From Tabrizicola piscis (GTDB taxonomy: Bacteria; Pseudomonadota; Alphaproteobacteria; Rhodobacterales; Rhodobacteraceae), in assembly GCF_003940805.1 (NCBI RefSeq), contig NZ_CP034328.1:2604001-2668000 (forward strand): a stretch of DNA of 64,000 bases, in the 5' to 3' direction. Positions 23,873 to 31,988 of this stretch are shown here, one piece after another. The notes under the pieces were generated by a model. It did no database searches, was not told the DNA's origin, and saw only the letters and a program-made list of their open reading frames with translations. Within the stretch, counting starts at the first letter, position 1; each line of letters opens with the position of its first letter. Both the position numbers and the translations under genes were made by a program.

Positions 23873-25049
23873 GGGTAATCCTTGGGATAATCCCTGGCTG
23901 ACCCTGATCGGGCTGGGTGAAGATGGACCGGAGGGCCTGTCGCCCGCAAGCCATGAAGCACTGCGCCGGGCGGAGGTGATCTTTGGCGGGCCGCGACATC
24001 TGGCGCTGGTCGGCGCTGCGGGGCGGGGGCAGGCGTGGCCGGTGCCGTTTGACACAGGGCCGGTGCTGGCGCTGCGGGGGCGGGCGGTTGTGGTGCTGGC
24101 GTCGGGCGATCCGTTCTGGTTTGGGGCGGGCGGCAGCCTGATGGCGCAACTGCAGCCGGGGGAATGGGTGTCACATCCCGCCTTGTCCACCTTCCAGCTG
24201 GCCGCGAACCGTTTGGGTTGGCGGCTGGAGGAGGTGCTCTGCCTTGGCCTGCATGCCGCCCCCTTTGCCCGGCTGCGCCCGGTGTTGGGGCGGGGGGTGC
24301 GGGCGATCTGCACCTTGCGCGACGGGGCGGCGGTGGGGGAACTGGCGGCCTGGCTTGCCGCGAACGGTCACGCTTCGGCGCGGCTGGTGGTTTTGGAACG
24401 GCTGGGTGGGCCGTCAGAACGGATCACCTTCGGGGTCCCTGACGCGGCAAGCGCCCCGGTTTCGGTGGCCATCGAGGCCAGTGATCCCGGACTGCCACGT
24501 GCCTCGGGCCTGGACGATGCCTTGTTTGACCATGACGGGCAGATCACCAAGCGTCCGGTGCGCGCGCTGACCCTGTCGGCGCTGGCCCCCCTGTCGGGGG
24601 AGGTGCTTTGGGACATCGGCGCGGGGTCTGGGTCGGTCGGGATCGAATGGCTGCTGGCGGGCGGGGCGCGCGTGGTGGCGCTGGAGGCGGACCCGGTGCG
24701 CGCCGCGCGGGCGCGGGGGAATGCGGCGGCATTTGGCTTGGCGCATAGGTATGATCTGGTGGATGCGCGGGTGCCGGAGGGGCTGGACGGTTTGCCGGTC
24801 CCGGATGCCGTGTTCGTCGGGGGCGGGGCGTCAGAGACCGTGCTGGGGCGGCTGTGGGAGGTGATACCCGCGGGCTGCCGGTTGGTGATGAACGCAGTGA
24901 CGCTGGAGACCGAGGCGCTGGTGCTGGGCTGGTCGGCGCGGCACGGGGGGAGCCTTCTGAAGATCGAGTTGTCCGAGCCCGCCGCCATCGGCCGCAAGCG
25001 CGGCTGGCGGTCCAGCTTGCCAATCCTGCAATGGAGCGTGGTGCGATGA
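23871..25049 (+). CDS. cobL: Precorrin-6Y C(5,15)-methyltransferase (decarboxylating)
   Basis: 392 residues. A fused enzyme that methylates C-5 and C-15 and decarboxylates the acetate side chain at C-12. The N-terminal tetrapyrrole methylase half (CbiE-like) has LTLIGLGEDGPEGLSPAS and VVLASGDPFWFGAGG. The C-terminal half (CbiT-like) has the AdoMet motif LWDIGAGSGSVGIEWLL at about residue 245. ATG 23871 is chosen because AGGAGG lies about 9 bases upstream. ATG 23862 would sit on the ribosome site. It opens the plus-strand operon cobL-cobE-cobM-cobB-cobA. Confidence 0.95.
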   Translation: MGNPWDNPWLTLIGLGEDGPEGLSPASHEALRRAEVIFGGPRHLALVGAAGRGQAWPVPFDTGPVLALRGRAVVVLASGDPFWFGAGGSLMAQLQPGEWVSHPALSTFQLAANRLGWRLEEVLCLGLHAAPFARLRPVLGRGVRAICTLRDGAAVGELAAWLAANGHASARLVVLERLGGPSERITFGVPDAASAPVSVAIEASDPGLPRASGLDDALFDHDGQITKRPVRALTLSALAPLSGEVLWDIGAGSGSVGIEWLLAGGARVVALEADPVRAARARGNAAAFGLAHRYDLVDARVPEGLDGLPVPDAVFVGGGASETVLGRLWEVIPAGCRLVMNAVTLETEALVLGWSARHGGSLLKIELSEPAAIGRKRGWRSSLPILQWSVVR

Positions 25050-25405
25050 TCGTCGCGGGGTTCGGGTTCCGGTCCGGCGCGACCACGGGCGCGCTGCAGG
25101 ACGCGCTGGCGCGGGCAGGAGGGGCGGCGGGGGTGACACATCTGGCGACTGCGGCCGCGAAGGCGGAGGGGTTGGCCGGCTTGTCGGCGGCGCTGGGGCT
25201 GCCTGTGGTGTCGCTGGAGCCAGAGGCGCTGGCCGAGCAGGCGGTGATGACGCAGTCCGACCGCGTGGCGGCGTTGTATTGCACGGGGTCGGTGGCAGAA
25301 GCGGCGGCGCTAGCGGCGGCGGGGCCGGGGGCGCGATTGCGGGGGCCGCGGGCGGTGTCGGCGGACGGGACGGCGACGGCGGCGATTGCGGAGGGGCTGG
25401 CGTGA
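25046..25405 (+). CDS. cobE: Cobalamin biosynthesis protein CobE (CbiG C-terminal-like)
   Basis: 119 residues. The opening VAGFGFRSGATTGALQDAL, the central LATAAAKAEGLAGLSAALGLPV and the closing VSADGTATAAIAEG are typical of CobE, a small protein similar to the C-terminal domain of CbiG. Its exact role in the aerobic pathway is not settled. ATG 25046 overlaps the cobL stop (ATGA). Its own stop is GTGA, from which a further small open frame runs to cobM. The sequence is very rich in Ala and Gly, as expected at this GC content. Confidence 0.88.
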   Translation: MIVAGFGFRSGATTGALQDALARAGGAAGVTHLATAAAKAEGLAGLSAALGLPVVSLEPEALAEQAVMTQSDRVAALYCTGSVAEAAALAAAGPGARLRGPRAVSADGTATAAIAEGLA

Positions 25406-25569
25406 AGCCCGTGGCTGGCGGTTGTCAGATTGAGCGCCTTGCGGCGCGTACCTTTTGTCTCGCCTCTGCGCGCGAAGGGCGCGCAACCGGCTTGGGCGGG
25501 CGCTCCGCGCGGGGAGTATTTGGGAAAAGAGCAAATGCAGGGCTCGGGCCTTGCGGGGGGGCGGGATGA
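25402..25569 (+). CDS. Possible 55-codon bridging frame between cobE and cobM
   Basis: GTG 25402 overlaps the cobE stop (GTGA). The frame stays open for 55 codons across an interspersed repeat and stops at TGA 25567-25569 over the cobM ATG at 25566. The encoded sequence (begins [16 protein letters not shown]) is repeat-derived and matches no family I know. Like the frames before cobG and cobJ, it may only keep ribosomes on the message. Confidence 0.33.
   Translation: MKPVAGGCQIERLAARTFCLASAREGRATGLGGRSARGVFGKRANAGLGPCGGAG
25430..25545 (+). repeat. Interspersed intergenic repeat, copy 4
   Basis: The blocks CCTTTTGTCTCGCCTCT, GCGCGC-AAG-GGCGCGC, CAACCGGCTTGGGC, GCTCCGCGCGGGGAGTATTT and GGGAAAAGAGCAAATG run in the same order as in the copies at 7840-7960 and (reversed) 19570-19690. 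The inverted GCGC arms can form hairpins. It lies between cobE and cobM. Confidence 0.8.
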
Positions 25570-26351
25570 CGGTCCATTTCATCGGGGCGGGGCCGGGGGC
25601 GGCGGATCTGCTGACGCTGCGGGGGCGGGATCTGATTGCCGCGTCTCCGGTCTGTCTCTATGCGGGCTCGCTGGTGCCGGAGGGGGTGCTGGCGCATTGT
25701 CCGCCGGGGTGTCGGATCGTGAACACGGCACCCTTGTCGCTGGATGAGATCATGGCCGAGATTGCGGTGGCGCATGCCGCCGGGCAGGATGTGGCGCGGC
25801 TGCATTCGGGGGACCTGTCGGTCTGGTCGGCGATGGGGGAACAGCTTCGGCGGTTGCGTGACCTTGGCATTCCTTATGATGTGACCCCGGGGGTGCCGTC
25901 CTTTGCGGCGGCGGCGGCGGCACTTGGGGTGGAGTTGACGCTGCCCGGCCTAGCGCAGTCGGTGGTGCTGACCCGCGTCGAGGGGCGGGCGACCCAGATG
26001 CCGGAGCGCGAGACCTTGGCGGCTTTTGGCGCGACGGGGGCGACGCTGGCGCTGCACCTGTCGGTGCATCTGATCGACAAGCTGGTGGCGGAGCTTGTGC
26101 CCCACTACGGAGCCGACTGCCCGGTGGCGGTGGTCTGGCGGGCAAGTTGGCCGGATCAGCGGGTGATCCGGGCGACACTGGCCACGCTGCAGGGCGCGGT
26201 GCCGGAGGAAGTGGAGCGGACGGCGCTGATCCTGATCGGCCCGGCACTGGCGCAGGAGGGGTTTGAGGAGAGCCGGCTTTACGCGGGCGACTATGACCGC
26301 CGCTATCGGCCGGTCGGCACGCATCCGCGCTTTCCGGGGACGGGGTCATGA
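25566..26351 (+). CDS. cobM: Precorrin-4 C(11)-methyltransferase
   Basis: 261 residues. Methylates C-11 of precorrin-4 to precorrin-5. Motifs in order are [81 protein letters not shown] and [15 protein letters not shown], the classic CobM/CbiF set. ATG 25566 lies after the repeat-bearing spacer and overlaps the stop of the small bridging frame. The 3' end overlaps cobB in ATGA. Confidence 0.96.
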   Translation: MTVHFIGAGPGAADLLTLRGRDLIAASPVCLYAGSLVPEGVLAHCPPGCRIVNTAPLSLDEIMAEIAVAHAAGQDVARLHSGDLSVWSAMGEQLRRLRDLGIPYDVTPGVPSFAAAAAALGVELTLPGLAQSVVLTRVEGRATQMPERETLAAFGATGATLALHLSVHLIDKLVAELVPHYGADCPVAVVWRASWPDQRVIRATLATLQGAVPEEVERTALILIGPALAQEGFEESRLYAGDYDRRYRPVGTHPRFPGTGS

Positions 26352-27682
26352 GTTTGGCGGCACTTCCCCCGGGACTGGTCATTTCGGCTCCTGCGTCTGG
26401 CACCGGCAAGACCACGGTCATGCTGGGCCTTCTGGCGGCGCTGCGGGACCGGGGGTTGGTAGTGCAGCCTTTCAAGAATGGGCCCGACTACATTGATCCG
26501 GCGTTTCATCGGGCGGCGTCGGGGCGCTGGTCGTACAATCTGGACAGCTGGGCGATGCCGGGGGCGATGCTGGACGGGCTTCTGGCTCAGGCGGTGGGGG
26601 CCGATCTGATCCTTGCGGAAGGGTCGATGGGTTTGTTTGACGGGGTGGCCGCGCCCGGTGGCTGCGGGAATGGCGCGACGGCGGATCTCGCGGTGCGGAT
26701 GGGCTGGCCGGTGGTCGTGGTGATCGACGCAAGCGGTCAGGCGCAGACCGCGGCGGCGGTGGCGCTGGGGCTCGCGCGGTTCCGGCCGGGGGTGCAGGTG
26801 GCCGGGGTGATCCTGAACCGGATCGCCAGCCCACGGCACGAGGCGCTGGTGCGCAAGGGAATGGAGGAAGCAGGGTTGACCGTCCTTGGCGTCCTGCCCA
26901 AGCGCGCGGCGATTGCGATGCCCGAGCGGCATCTGGGTCTGGTGCAGGCCGAAGAGCAGCCCGCCCTGCAGGCCCTGATCACCGAGGCCGCCGCTTTGAT
27001 GCGCGAAGGGGTGGATCTGGACGCCCTGATTGCCGCCGCCGCGACCACGACGCAGGCAGCCCCTGCGGCAAGGATCACCCCACCCGGCCAGCGGATCGCC
27101 CTGGCGCGGGATGCCGCGTTCAGCTTTGTCTATCCGCATCTTTTGCACGGCTGGCGCGCGGCGGGGGCAGAAGTGCTGCCGTTCTCGCCCCTCGCCGATC
27201 AGGGGCCGGACCCCAGCGCCGATGTCTGCTGGCTGCCGGGCGGGTATCCGGAACTGCACGCGGGCGCTTTGGCTGCGGCTGAGGGGTTTCGCGCCGGGCT
27301 GCAGGCCTTTGCCGAGACGAAGCCCGTGCATGGCGAATGCGGTGGGTATATGGCGATGGGCGAAGCGCTGGTGGACAAGGACGGCACACGCCACCGGATG
27401 GCGGGGCTGCTGGGGTTGGTCACCAGTTATGCCAACCGGAAGATGCATCTGGGCTACCGCCGGGCCCTGCTGGCAGCGAAGATCCCCGGGCAGGCGGCGG
27501 GGGCGGCGCTTTCGGGGCATGAGTTTCACTACTCCACCATCCTTGACCAGCCCGATGCCCCCCTTGCGCAAGTGACCGATGCCACCGGGGCCGTCGTGCC
27601 TGAAACCGGGTCCTATCGACTCCAGTCAGGGGGCGGGCTATCGACCGGCACCTATTTCCACCTGATTGCAGGCTTGCGATGA
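26348..27682 (+). CDS. cobB: Hydrogenobyrinic acid a,c-diamide synthase
   Basis: 444 residues. ATP- and glutamine-dependent amidation of the a and c side chains of hydrogenobyrinic acid. The N-terminal P-loop [15 protein letters not shown], then [13 protein letters not shown] and [11 protein letters not shown], are diagnostic. The C-terminal glutamine amidotransferase domain has its nucleophile in [11 protein letters not shown] (Cys about 331) and a late His in GHEFHYS. ATG overlaps the cobM stop, and the stop overlaps cobA. The product is the substrate of the CobN chelatase encoded upstream. Confidence 0.95.
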   Translation: MSLAALPPGLVISAPASGTGKTTVMLGLLAALRDRGLVVQPFKNGPDYIDPAFHRAASGRWSYNLDSWAMPGAMLDGLLAQAVGADLILAEGSMGLFDGVAAPGGCGNGATADLAVRMGWPVVVVIDASGQAQTAAAVALGLARFRPGVQVAGVILNRIASPRHEALVRKGMEEAGLTVLGVLPKRAAIAMPERHLGLVQAEEQPALQALITEAAALMREGVDLDALIAAAATTTQAAPAARITPPGQRIALARDAAFSFVYPHLLHGWRAAGAEVLPFSPLADQGPDPSADVCWLPGGYPELHAGALAAAEGFRAGLQAFAETKPVHGECGGYMAMGEALVDKDGTRHRMAGLLGLVTSYANRKMHLGYRRALLAAKIPGQAAGAALSGHEFHYSTILDQPDAPLAQVTDATGAVVPETGSYRLQSGGGLSTGTYFHLIAGLR

Positions 27683-28407
27683 CCGGCTTCGTCACCTTTG
27701 TTTCTGCCGGGCCCGGCGACCCTGACCTTCTGACCGTGCGCGCCGTCAAGGCGCTGCAGGCGGCGGATGCGATCCTGTTCGATGACCTGTCGTCCGGTCC
27801 CATCCTTGCGCTGGCAAGGCCGGGGGCCGACCTTGTGGGGGTGGGCAAGCGCGCTGGTCGCGCCTCGCCAAAGCAGGATCATGTCAGCCGACTGCTGGTG
27901 GACTATGCCTTGACCGGAGCAAAGGTCGTGCGGTTGAAGTCGGGGGACAGCGGCATCTTCGGGCGGCTGGAGGAGGAGCTGACAGCCCTTCACGCCGCCG
28001 GGATCGGGTGCGAGATCGTGCCCGGCGTCACCTCGGCCTCGGCCGCCGCCGCTGCGGCGGGCATCCCGCTGACGCGGCGCGGCCATGCGCAACGAGTGCA
28101 GTTCATCACTGCCGCCGATACCAGCGGCAACCTGCCGCCGGGGCTGAACCTGCCCGCGCTCGCCGACCCCGGGGCCACCACCGTGGTCTTCATGGGCAAG
28201 CGCACGTTCCCCGCCCTCGCCGCCGCGCTGATCGCCCACGGCCTGTCGCCCGACACGCCCGCGCTTCTGGCCGAGGCGGTGTCCACCCCCGACCAGCGCC
28301 TGCACCGGTCAACCGTTTCGGCCCTTGCCGAAACCCTTGCGCAGGACCGCAGCCCCCTTCCCGGGCTGATCATCTACGGCGCTTTGGCAGACGGTGTCGC
28401 AGACTGA
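27679..28407 (+). CDS. cobA: Uroporphyrinogen-III C-methyltransferase (SUMT)
   Basis: 242 residues. Makes precorrin-2 from uroporphyrinogen III with two AdoMet, the entry step into B12 (and, with CysG partners, siroheme). Family blocks are FVSAGPGDPDLLTVRAVKAL, DAILFDDL, VVRLKSGDSGIFGRLEEEL, PGVTSASAAAAAAGIPLTRRG and FMGKRTFPALAAAL. It lacks the CysG N-terminal dehydrogenase/ferrochelatase domain and so is the stand-alone CobA form. It is the last gene of the operon. A gap with the third riboswitch follows. Confidence 0.95.
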   Translation: MTGFVTFVSAGPGDPDLLTVRAVKALQAADAILFDDLSSGPILALARPGADLVGVGKRAGRASPKQDHVSRLLVDYALTGAKVVRLKSGDSGIFGRLEEELTALHAAGIGCEIVPGVTSASAAAAAAGIPLTRRGHAQRVQFITAADTSGNLPPGLNLPALADPGATTVVFMGKRTFPALAAALIAHGLSPDTPALLAEAVSTPDQRLHRSTVSALAETLAQDRSPLPGLIIYGALADGVAD

Positions 28408-28466
28408 TCCTGCCCCGTCGCCTTCTTCCTTGACCGAACGCTGTCCCGGGCGCAGACAGGGTGGGC

Positions 28467-28662
28467 AAGGTGTCCCACCAAGGCGCAAAGCGCCGGGACT
28501 GAAACGGGAATGAGGAGCGGGCTTACCCGAATGGGAGCCCGTGTCATCAGCCGCCCCCGCGACTGTCAGCGGTGAGCGGGTTCCAGCAAAGCCACTGCCC
28601 CTCAGGGGCGGGAAGGTGAGGGACCCGCCACGATCCGCCAGCCAGGAGACCGGCCCTGCAAA
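28467..28662 (+). promoter_or_regulatory. Cobalamin riboswitch upstream of cbiM
   Basis: Elements in order: AGGTGTCCCACC near 28469, GGGACTGAAACGGGAATG near 28495, the core GCCGCCCCCGCGACTGTCAGCGG near 28550, GGCGGGAAGGTG near 28607, and the B12 box CAGCCAGGAGACCGGCC at about 28639. A ribosome site AGGAGG lies 40 bases further on, before cbiM. It would couple cobalt uptake to coenzyme B12 need. The element fills most of the 295-base gap between cobA and cbiM. Confidence 0.92.
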
Positions 28663-28702
28663 AGAAACAACCGCCGTCGGGTGTGACGGACAGGAGGGAC
28701 TT

Positions 28703-29374
28703 ATGCATATTGAACCGGGCCTCGTTGACGGGGCAAAGATCGCGCTCAGCTATGCCACTGCCGCTGCGGCAGGGAGCACAGCCCTTTATCATATCGCCAA
28801 GGCGACCCGGCAAAGCGGCATCGCTTCGGTCGCGGCGCGGGCGGTCATCGCCACCATCGGCGTCTTCATCTTCTTCGAGGTGATGCCGCATTTCGCCATC
28901 GGCATCAGCGAGGTGCACTTCATCCTTGGCTCCACCCTGTTCCTGATCCTTGGGGCGGGGCCTGCGGCGATCGGGCTGGCGGCGGGATTGTTGATCCAGG
29001 GGCTGTTCTTCGCGCCCTTCGATCTGCCGCAATACGGGATGAACCTGACCACGCTGCTGGTTCCGCTGTTCGCGCTCCACGCACTGGCCAAGCGGATCAT
29101 CGCGCCGGGCACGGCCTATGTGGACCTGAAATACAGTCAGGTGCTGGCGCTATCGACGGTCTATCAGGGCGGCGTCGTGGCCTGGGTTGCCTTCTGGGCG
29201 GTCTATGGCGCGGGCTTCGGGGCGGAAAACCTTGCCGCCATCGGCACCTTCGGGGTGGCCTATATGGCCGTCGTCCTGATCGAGCCTTTGGCCGATCTGG
29301 CCGTTCTTGGTCTGGCCAAGGCGATCAAGGGTCAGGGCTCGTCCCTCGTCACCCCGCGCCTTTACGCGGCCTGA
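28703..29374 (+). CDS. cbiM: CbiM-type cobalt transport permease
   Basis: 223 residues with six or so membrane segments. The second residue is His (MHIEPG), which in the CbiM/NikM substrate-binding subunits is part of the metal site with the free N-terminus. The stretches HFILGSTLFLILGAGPAAIGLAAG and LLIQGLFFAPFDLPQYGMN are typical. ATG 28703 has a good ribosome site (AGGAGG) and follows a cobalamin riboswitch, which fits cobalt rather than nickel. No cbiN, cbiQ or cbiO follows, so the energising module must be elsewhere or the protein works differently. Confidence 0.78.
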   Translation: MHIEPGLVDGAKIALSYATAAAAGSTALYHIAKATRQSGIASVAARAVIATIGVFIFFEVMPHFAIGISEVHFILGSTLFLILGAGPAAIGLAAGLLIQGLFFAPFDLPQYGMNLTTLLVPLFALHALAKRIIAPGTAYVDLKYSQVLALSTVYQGGVVAWVAFWAVYGAGFGAENLAAIGTFGVAYMAVVLIEPLADLAVLGLAKAIKGQGSSLVTPRLYAA

Positions 29375-29383
29375 TCTGAAACC

Positions 29384-29474
29384 GGGGCGGCCCCGCGTCG
29401 CTCGTCGATGACTGCGTCACTCCTCGCGGGCTATCCGCTGACGAGAAGACGAAGTCGCACGAGGAGGCCGCCCC
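29384..29474. repeat. Hairpin repeat after cbiM, copy B
   Basis: An outer perfect stem GGGGCGGCC / GGCCGCCCC (29384-29392 and 29466-29474) encloses the arms CGCTCGTCGATGACTGCGTC...CTCG (29399-29426) and GACGAGAAGACGAAGTCGC...GAGG. The first arm matches the copies at 23110-23136 and 57543-57570. It follows the cbiM stop by 10 bases and could end or attenuate that transcript before cobF. Confidence 0.75.
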
Positions 29475-29527
29475 ACTCCCCCACGCCCGGCCTTGCCAAG
29501 GGCAGCGCCGCTTTCTAAAGCCGGTCC

Positions 29528-30274
29528 ATGATCACGCTTTTCCTTATCGGTATCGGCACGGGCAACCCCGACCACCTGACCGCGCAGGCGGTTCAGGCGC
29601 TGAACGGGGCTGACTTGATCCTGATCCCGAAGAAGGGTGCCGCGAAGTCTGACCTTGCCGAGGTGCGGGAACTGATCCTGTCGCGCGTCCTGACCGCGCC
29701 CGTCCCGGTCGCGACCTATGATGTGCCGACCCGCGCCGACCAGACCGACTATCTTGGCGCGGTGAATGACTGGCACGATGCAATCGCGCGGGTCTGGAAG
29801 GACGCCATCACCCCCCGCCTGCCAAGCGGAGGCACCGTCGCGCTGATGGTCTGGGGCGACCCCTCGCTTTACGACAGCACCCTGCGCATCGCCGCCCGTC
29901 TGCCGGGCGTATCGGTCAAGGTGATCCCCGGCATTACCAGCCTGCAGGTCCTGACGGCGGCCCATGCGATCCCGCTCAACACCCTCGCCGCGCCGGTCAC
30001 CATCACCACCGGCCGCCAGTTGCGTGACCATGGTTGGCCGGAGGGCACCACCAGCCTCGCGGTCATGCTGGACAAGGGCGGGGCTTTCACCGCCATCGAC
30101 CCCGCCAACACCACCATCTGGTGGGGCGCCTATGTCGGAATGCCCGAGGAAACGCTGATCCACGGCCCCCTTGCGCAGGTCAGCGACGAAATCCTTGCCA
30201 CCCGCGCACGCCTGAGGGCAGAGCATGGCTGGATCATGGACATCTACCTGCTGCGGCGGGGCGGGGATGTCTGA
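29528..30274 (+). CDS. cobF: Precorrin-6A synthase (deacetylating)
   Basis: 248 residues. CobF methylates C-1 of precorrin-5 and removes the extruded acetyl group, a step found only in the aerobic pathway. It belongs to the tetrapyrrole methylases: LFLIGIGTGNPDHLTAQAVQAL, then VALMVWGDPSLYDSTLRI, VIPGITSLQVLTAAHAIPLN and the late TTIWWGAYVGMPEETL, which is specific for CobF. ATG 29528 follows the hairpin repeat. Its 3' end overlaps the next gene by 8 bases. It may be read from the cbiM riboswitch transcript if the hairpin is not fully terminating. Confidence 0.94.
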   Translation: MITLFLIGIGTGNPDHLTAQAVQALNGADLILIPKKGAAKSDLAEVRELILSRVLTAPVPVATYDVPTRADQTDYLGAVNDWHDAIARVWKDAITPRLPSGGTVALMVWGDPSLYDSTLRIAARLPGVSVKVIPGITSLQVLTAAHAIPLNTLAAPVTITTGRQLRDHGWPEGTTSLAVMLDKGGAFTAIDPANTTIWWGAYVGMPEETLIHGPLAQVSDEILATRARLRAEHGWIMDIYLLRRGGDV

Positions 30275-31211
30275 CACCCTTGTTCGCGCCTTGCCGCTGT
30301 ACGGCTTGCCCGCAGATACGCCCCTGACCCTTCTCAACCGCTCCGAGAATGAGACCTGGCGCGCCGGTGACCTGATCCTGCGCCTTCACCGCCAAGGCTA
30401 TCACACGAAACCCGAGATCGCCTCCGAACTCGCCTGGCTGACGGCGTTGCAGGATTTGCCCGGCCTGCGCGCCGTGCGGCCGGTTGCGGGCGCGCAGGGG
30501 CTGGTGACCGAAGTGCAGGGCCGCTTCATCGTCGGCTTCGCACCGATCGACGGGCAGGAACTGCAGCCCGGCGACGATCTGGCGCAATGGTTTGCCCCTT
30601 TGGGCGAGATCACCGCGCGGCTGCACCTGCAGTCGCGGGGCTGGACGCGGCCCACGGGCTTTGCCCGCAAGCGCTGGGACGTCCAGACGATCCTTGGCCC
30701 CCAGCCGCATTGGGGCCACTGGCTGCAGGCGCCGGGGCTGGATGTGGCGGGCAAGGCCCTTCTGACCCGCGCGACCGATACCCTTGCCGACCAACTGCAC
30801 GCCTATGGCACCGGACCAGAGACCTTTGGCCTGATCCACGCCGACCTGAGGCTGGCCAACCTGATGGTGGACACCCAAGGCCTGACCGCCATCGACTTTG
30901 ACGATTGCGGCTTTGGCTGGTGGGTCTACGACCTTGCCTCGGCCCTGTCCTTCATCGAAACCGACCCTCGCCTGCCCGACCTGATCGCCCGCTGGTGCGA
31001 CGGCTATACCCGCATCGCCCGCCTGCGCCCCGAAGACTGCGCGATGATCCCGGCGATGATCTTCCTGCGCCGCGTGCTTCTGACCGCCTGGCTTGCCACC
31101 CGCGCCGATAGCGACACCGCCCAATCCTTGGGCGGGGCCGCCTATACCCAAGGCACCCTGGCCCTTGCCGAAGGCTTCCTGACCGACGGCCTGCAGCATT
31201 TTCGCCCCTGA
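30267..31211 (+). CDS. APH/homoserine-kinase-type phosphotransferase, coupled to cobF
   Basis: 314 residues of the aminoglycoside phosphotransferase / ThrB2 kinase fold. It shows an N-lobe (LNRSENETWRAGDLILRLHRQGY), the catalytic loop LIHADLRLANLMVD with Asp and Asn in HADxRxxN, and the metal-binding IDFDDCGFGWWVYDLA. ATG 30267 lies inside cobF (8-base overlap), so it is tightly coupled to a B12 gene. Members of this fold phosphorylate homoserine, threonine-like amino acids, choline or sugars. A link to the aminopropanol phosphate of cobalamin is possible but is inference. No resistance function is implied. Confidence 0.75.
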   Translation: MSDTLVRALPLYGLPADTPLTLLNRSENETWRAGDLILRLHRQGYHTKPEIASELAWLTALQDLPGLRAVRPVAGAQGLVTEVQGRFIVGFAPIDGQELQPGDDLAQWFAPLGEITARLHLQSRGWTRPTGFARKRWDVQTILGPQPHWGHWLQAPGLDVAGKALLTRATDTLADQLHAYGTGPETFGLIHADLRLANLMVDTQGLTAIDFDDCGFGWWVYDLASALSFIETDPRLPDLIARWCDGYTRIARLRPEDCAMIPAMIFLRRVLLTAWLATRADSDTAQSLGGAAYTQGTLALAEGFLTDGLQHFRP

Positions 31212-31336
31212 CGCCCGCCGGAAGGGAACGACGCTGTTGAGAAGGCGTGGCCGCGCTGTTAACCTTTCCTCGGCGCTACCCACGCGCCTTCCGGGCGGCT
31301 ATCGTGCGGCCCGGCAACGACAGCACGGTCATTCCC

Positions 31337-31987
31337 ATGCGCGCCCTTGTCGTCTACTGCCACCCCCGCCCTGACAGCTTCAACGCCGCCGTTCGTGACC
31401 TTGTCCAGCGGAAACTCCACGCCGCCGGGGCCGAGGTTCGGGTCGCCGACCTTTACGCCTCTGGCTTCCAGCCCGTGCTGACCGGGCCAGAGTGGCAGGG
31501 CTACCTCGACTGCCCGAAGAACACCGCCTGTGTCGCGCAAGAGGTTGATGATGTCCGCTGGTGCGACACGCTGATCTTCGTCTACCCGACATGGTGGTAT
31601 GGGCTGCCCGCCATCCTGAAGGGCTGGCTGGACCGGGTGCTTTTGCCCAACGTGGCCTTCCACATGCCGGATGCGCAGAACAGGACCATCCGCCCCGGCC
31701 TGCGCCACATCTCGCGGTTGGGGATTTTCACCACCTGCGGGGCAAGCTGGCTGATGACGCAGATCGTCGGCGCCCCCGGCAAGCGCACTTTGTCGCGCGG
31801 CGTGGGCCTTTTGTGCAAGCCCGGCAAGCGCACGGCCTTTGCGGCGCATTACCTGATGGACAGCTCCACCCCCGAAAGTCGCGCGCGGCATCTGGCCCGG
31901 GTCGCCCGCCAGATGGATAAGCTGATTGGCCAGCGCGTTCCGGTTCCCTTGCCCGAACCCACGACCGGGGCGGTCGCGGCCGAATAG
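31337..31987 (+). CDS. Flavodoxin-fold NAD(P)H quinone reductase-like protein
   Basis: 216 residues. VVYCHPRPDSFNAAV at the N-terminus is the FMN/FAD phosphate loop of the NQO/MdaB/KefF group, followed by CDTLIFVYPTWWYGLPAILKGWLDRVL, the family's most conserved stretch. It is probably a cytoplasmic two-electron quinone or xenobiotic reductase. ATG 31337 is chosen over an upstream frame start, which would lie in an intergenic stretch with a small T-poor hairpin. It is convergent with the EamA transporter, and the stops are about one base apart. Confidence 0.82.
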   Translation: MRALVVYCHPRPDSFNAAVRDLVQRKLHAAGAEVRVADLYASGFQPVLTGPEWQGYLDCPKNTACVAQEVDDVRWCDTLIFVYPTWWYGLPAILKGWLDRVLLPNVAFHMPDAQNRTIRPGLRHISRLGIFTTCGASWLMTQIVGAPGKRTLSRGVGLLCKPGKRTAFAAHYLMDSSTPESRARHLARVARQMDKLIGQRVPVPLPEPTTGAVAAE

Positions 31988-31988
31988 G

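Noticed and set aside
19570..25545. Repeats considered as a CRISPR array
   Set aside because: Copies are few, far apart, imperfect, in both orientations and without spacers or cas genes.
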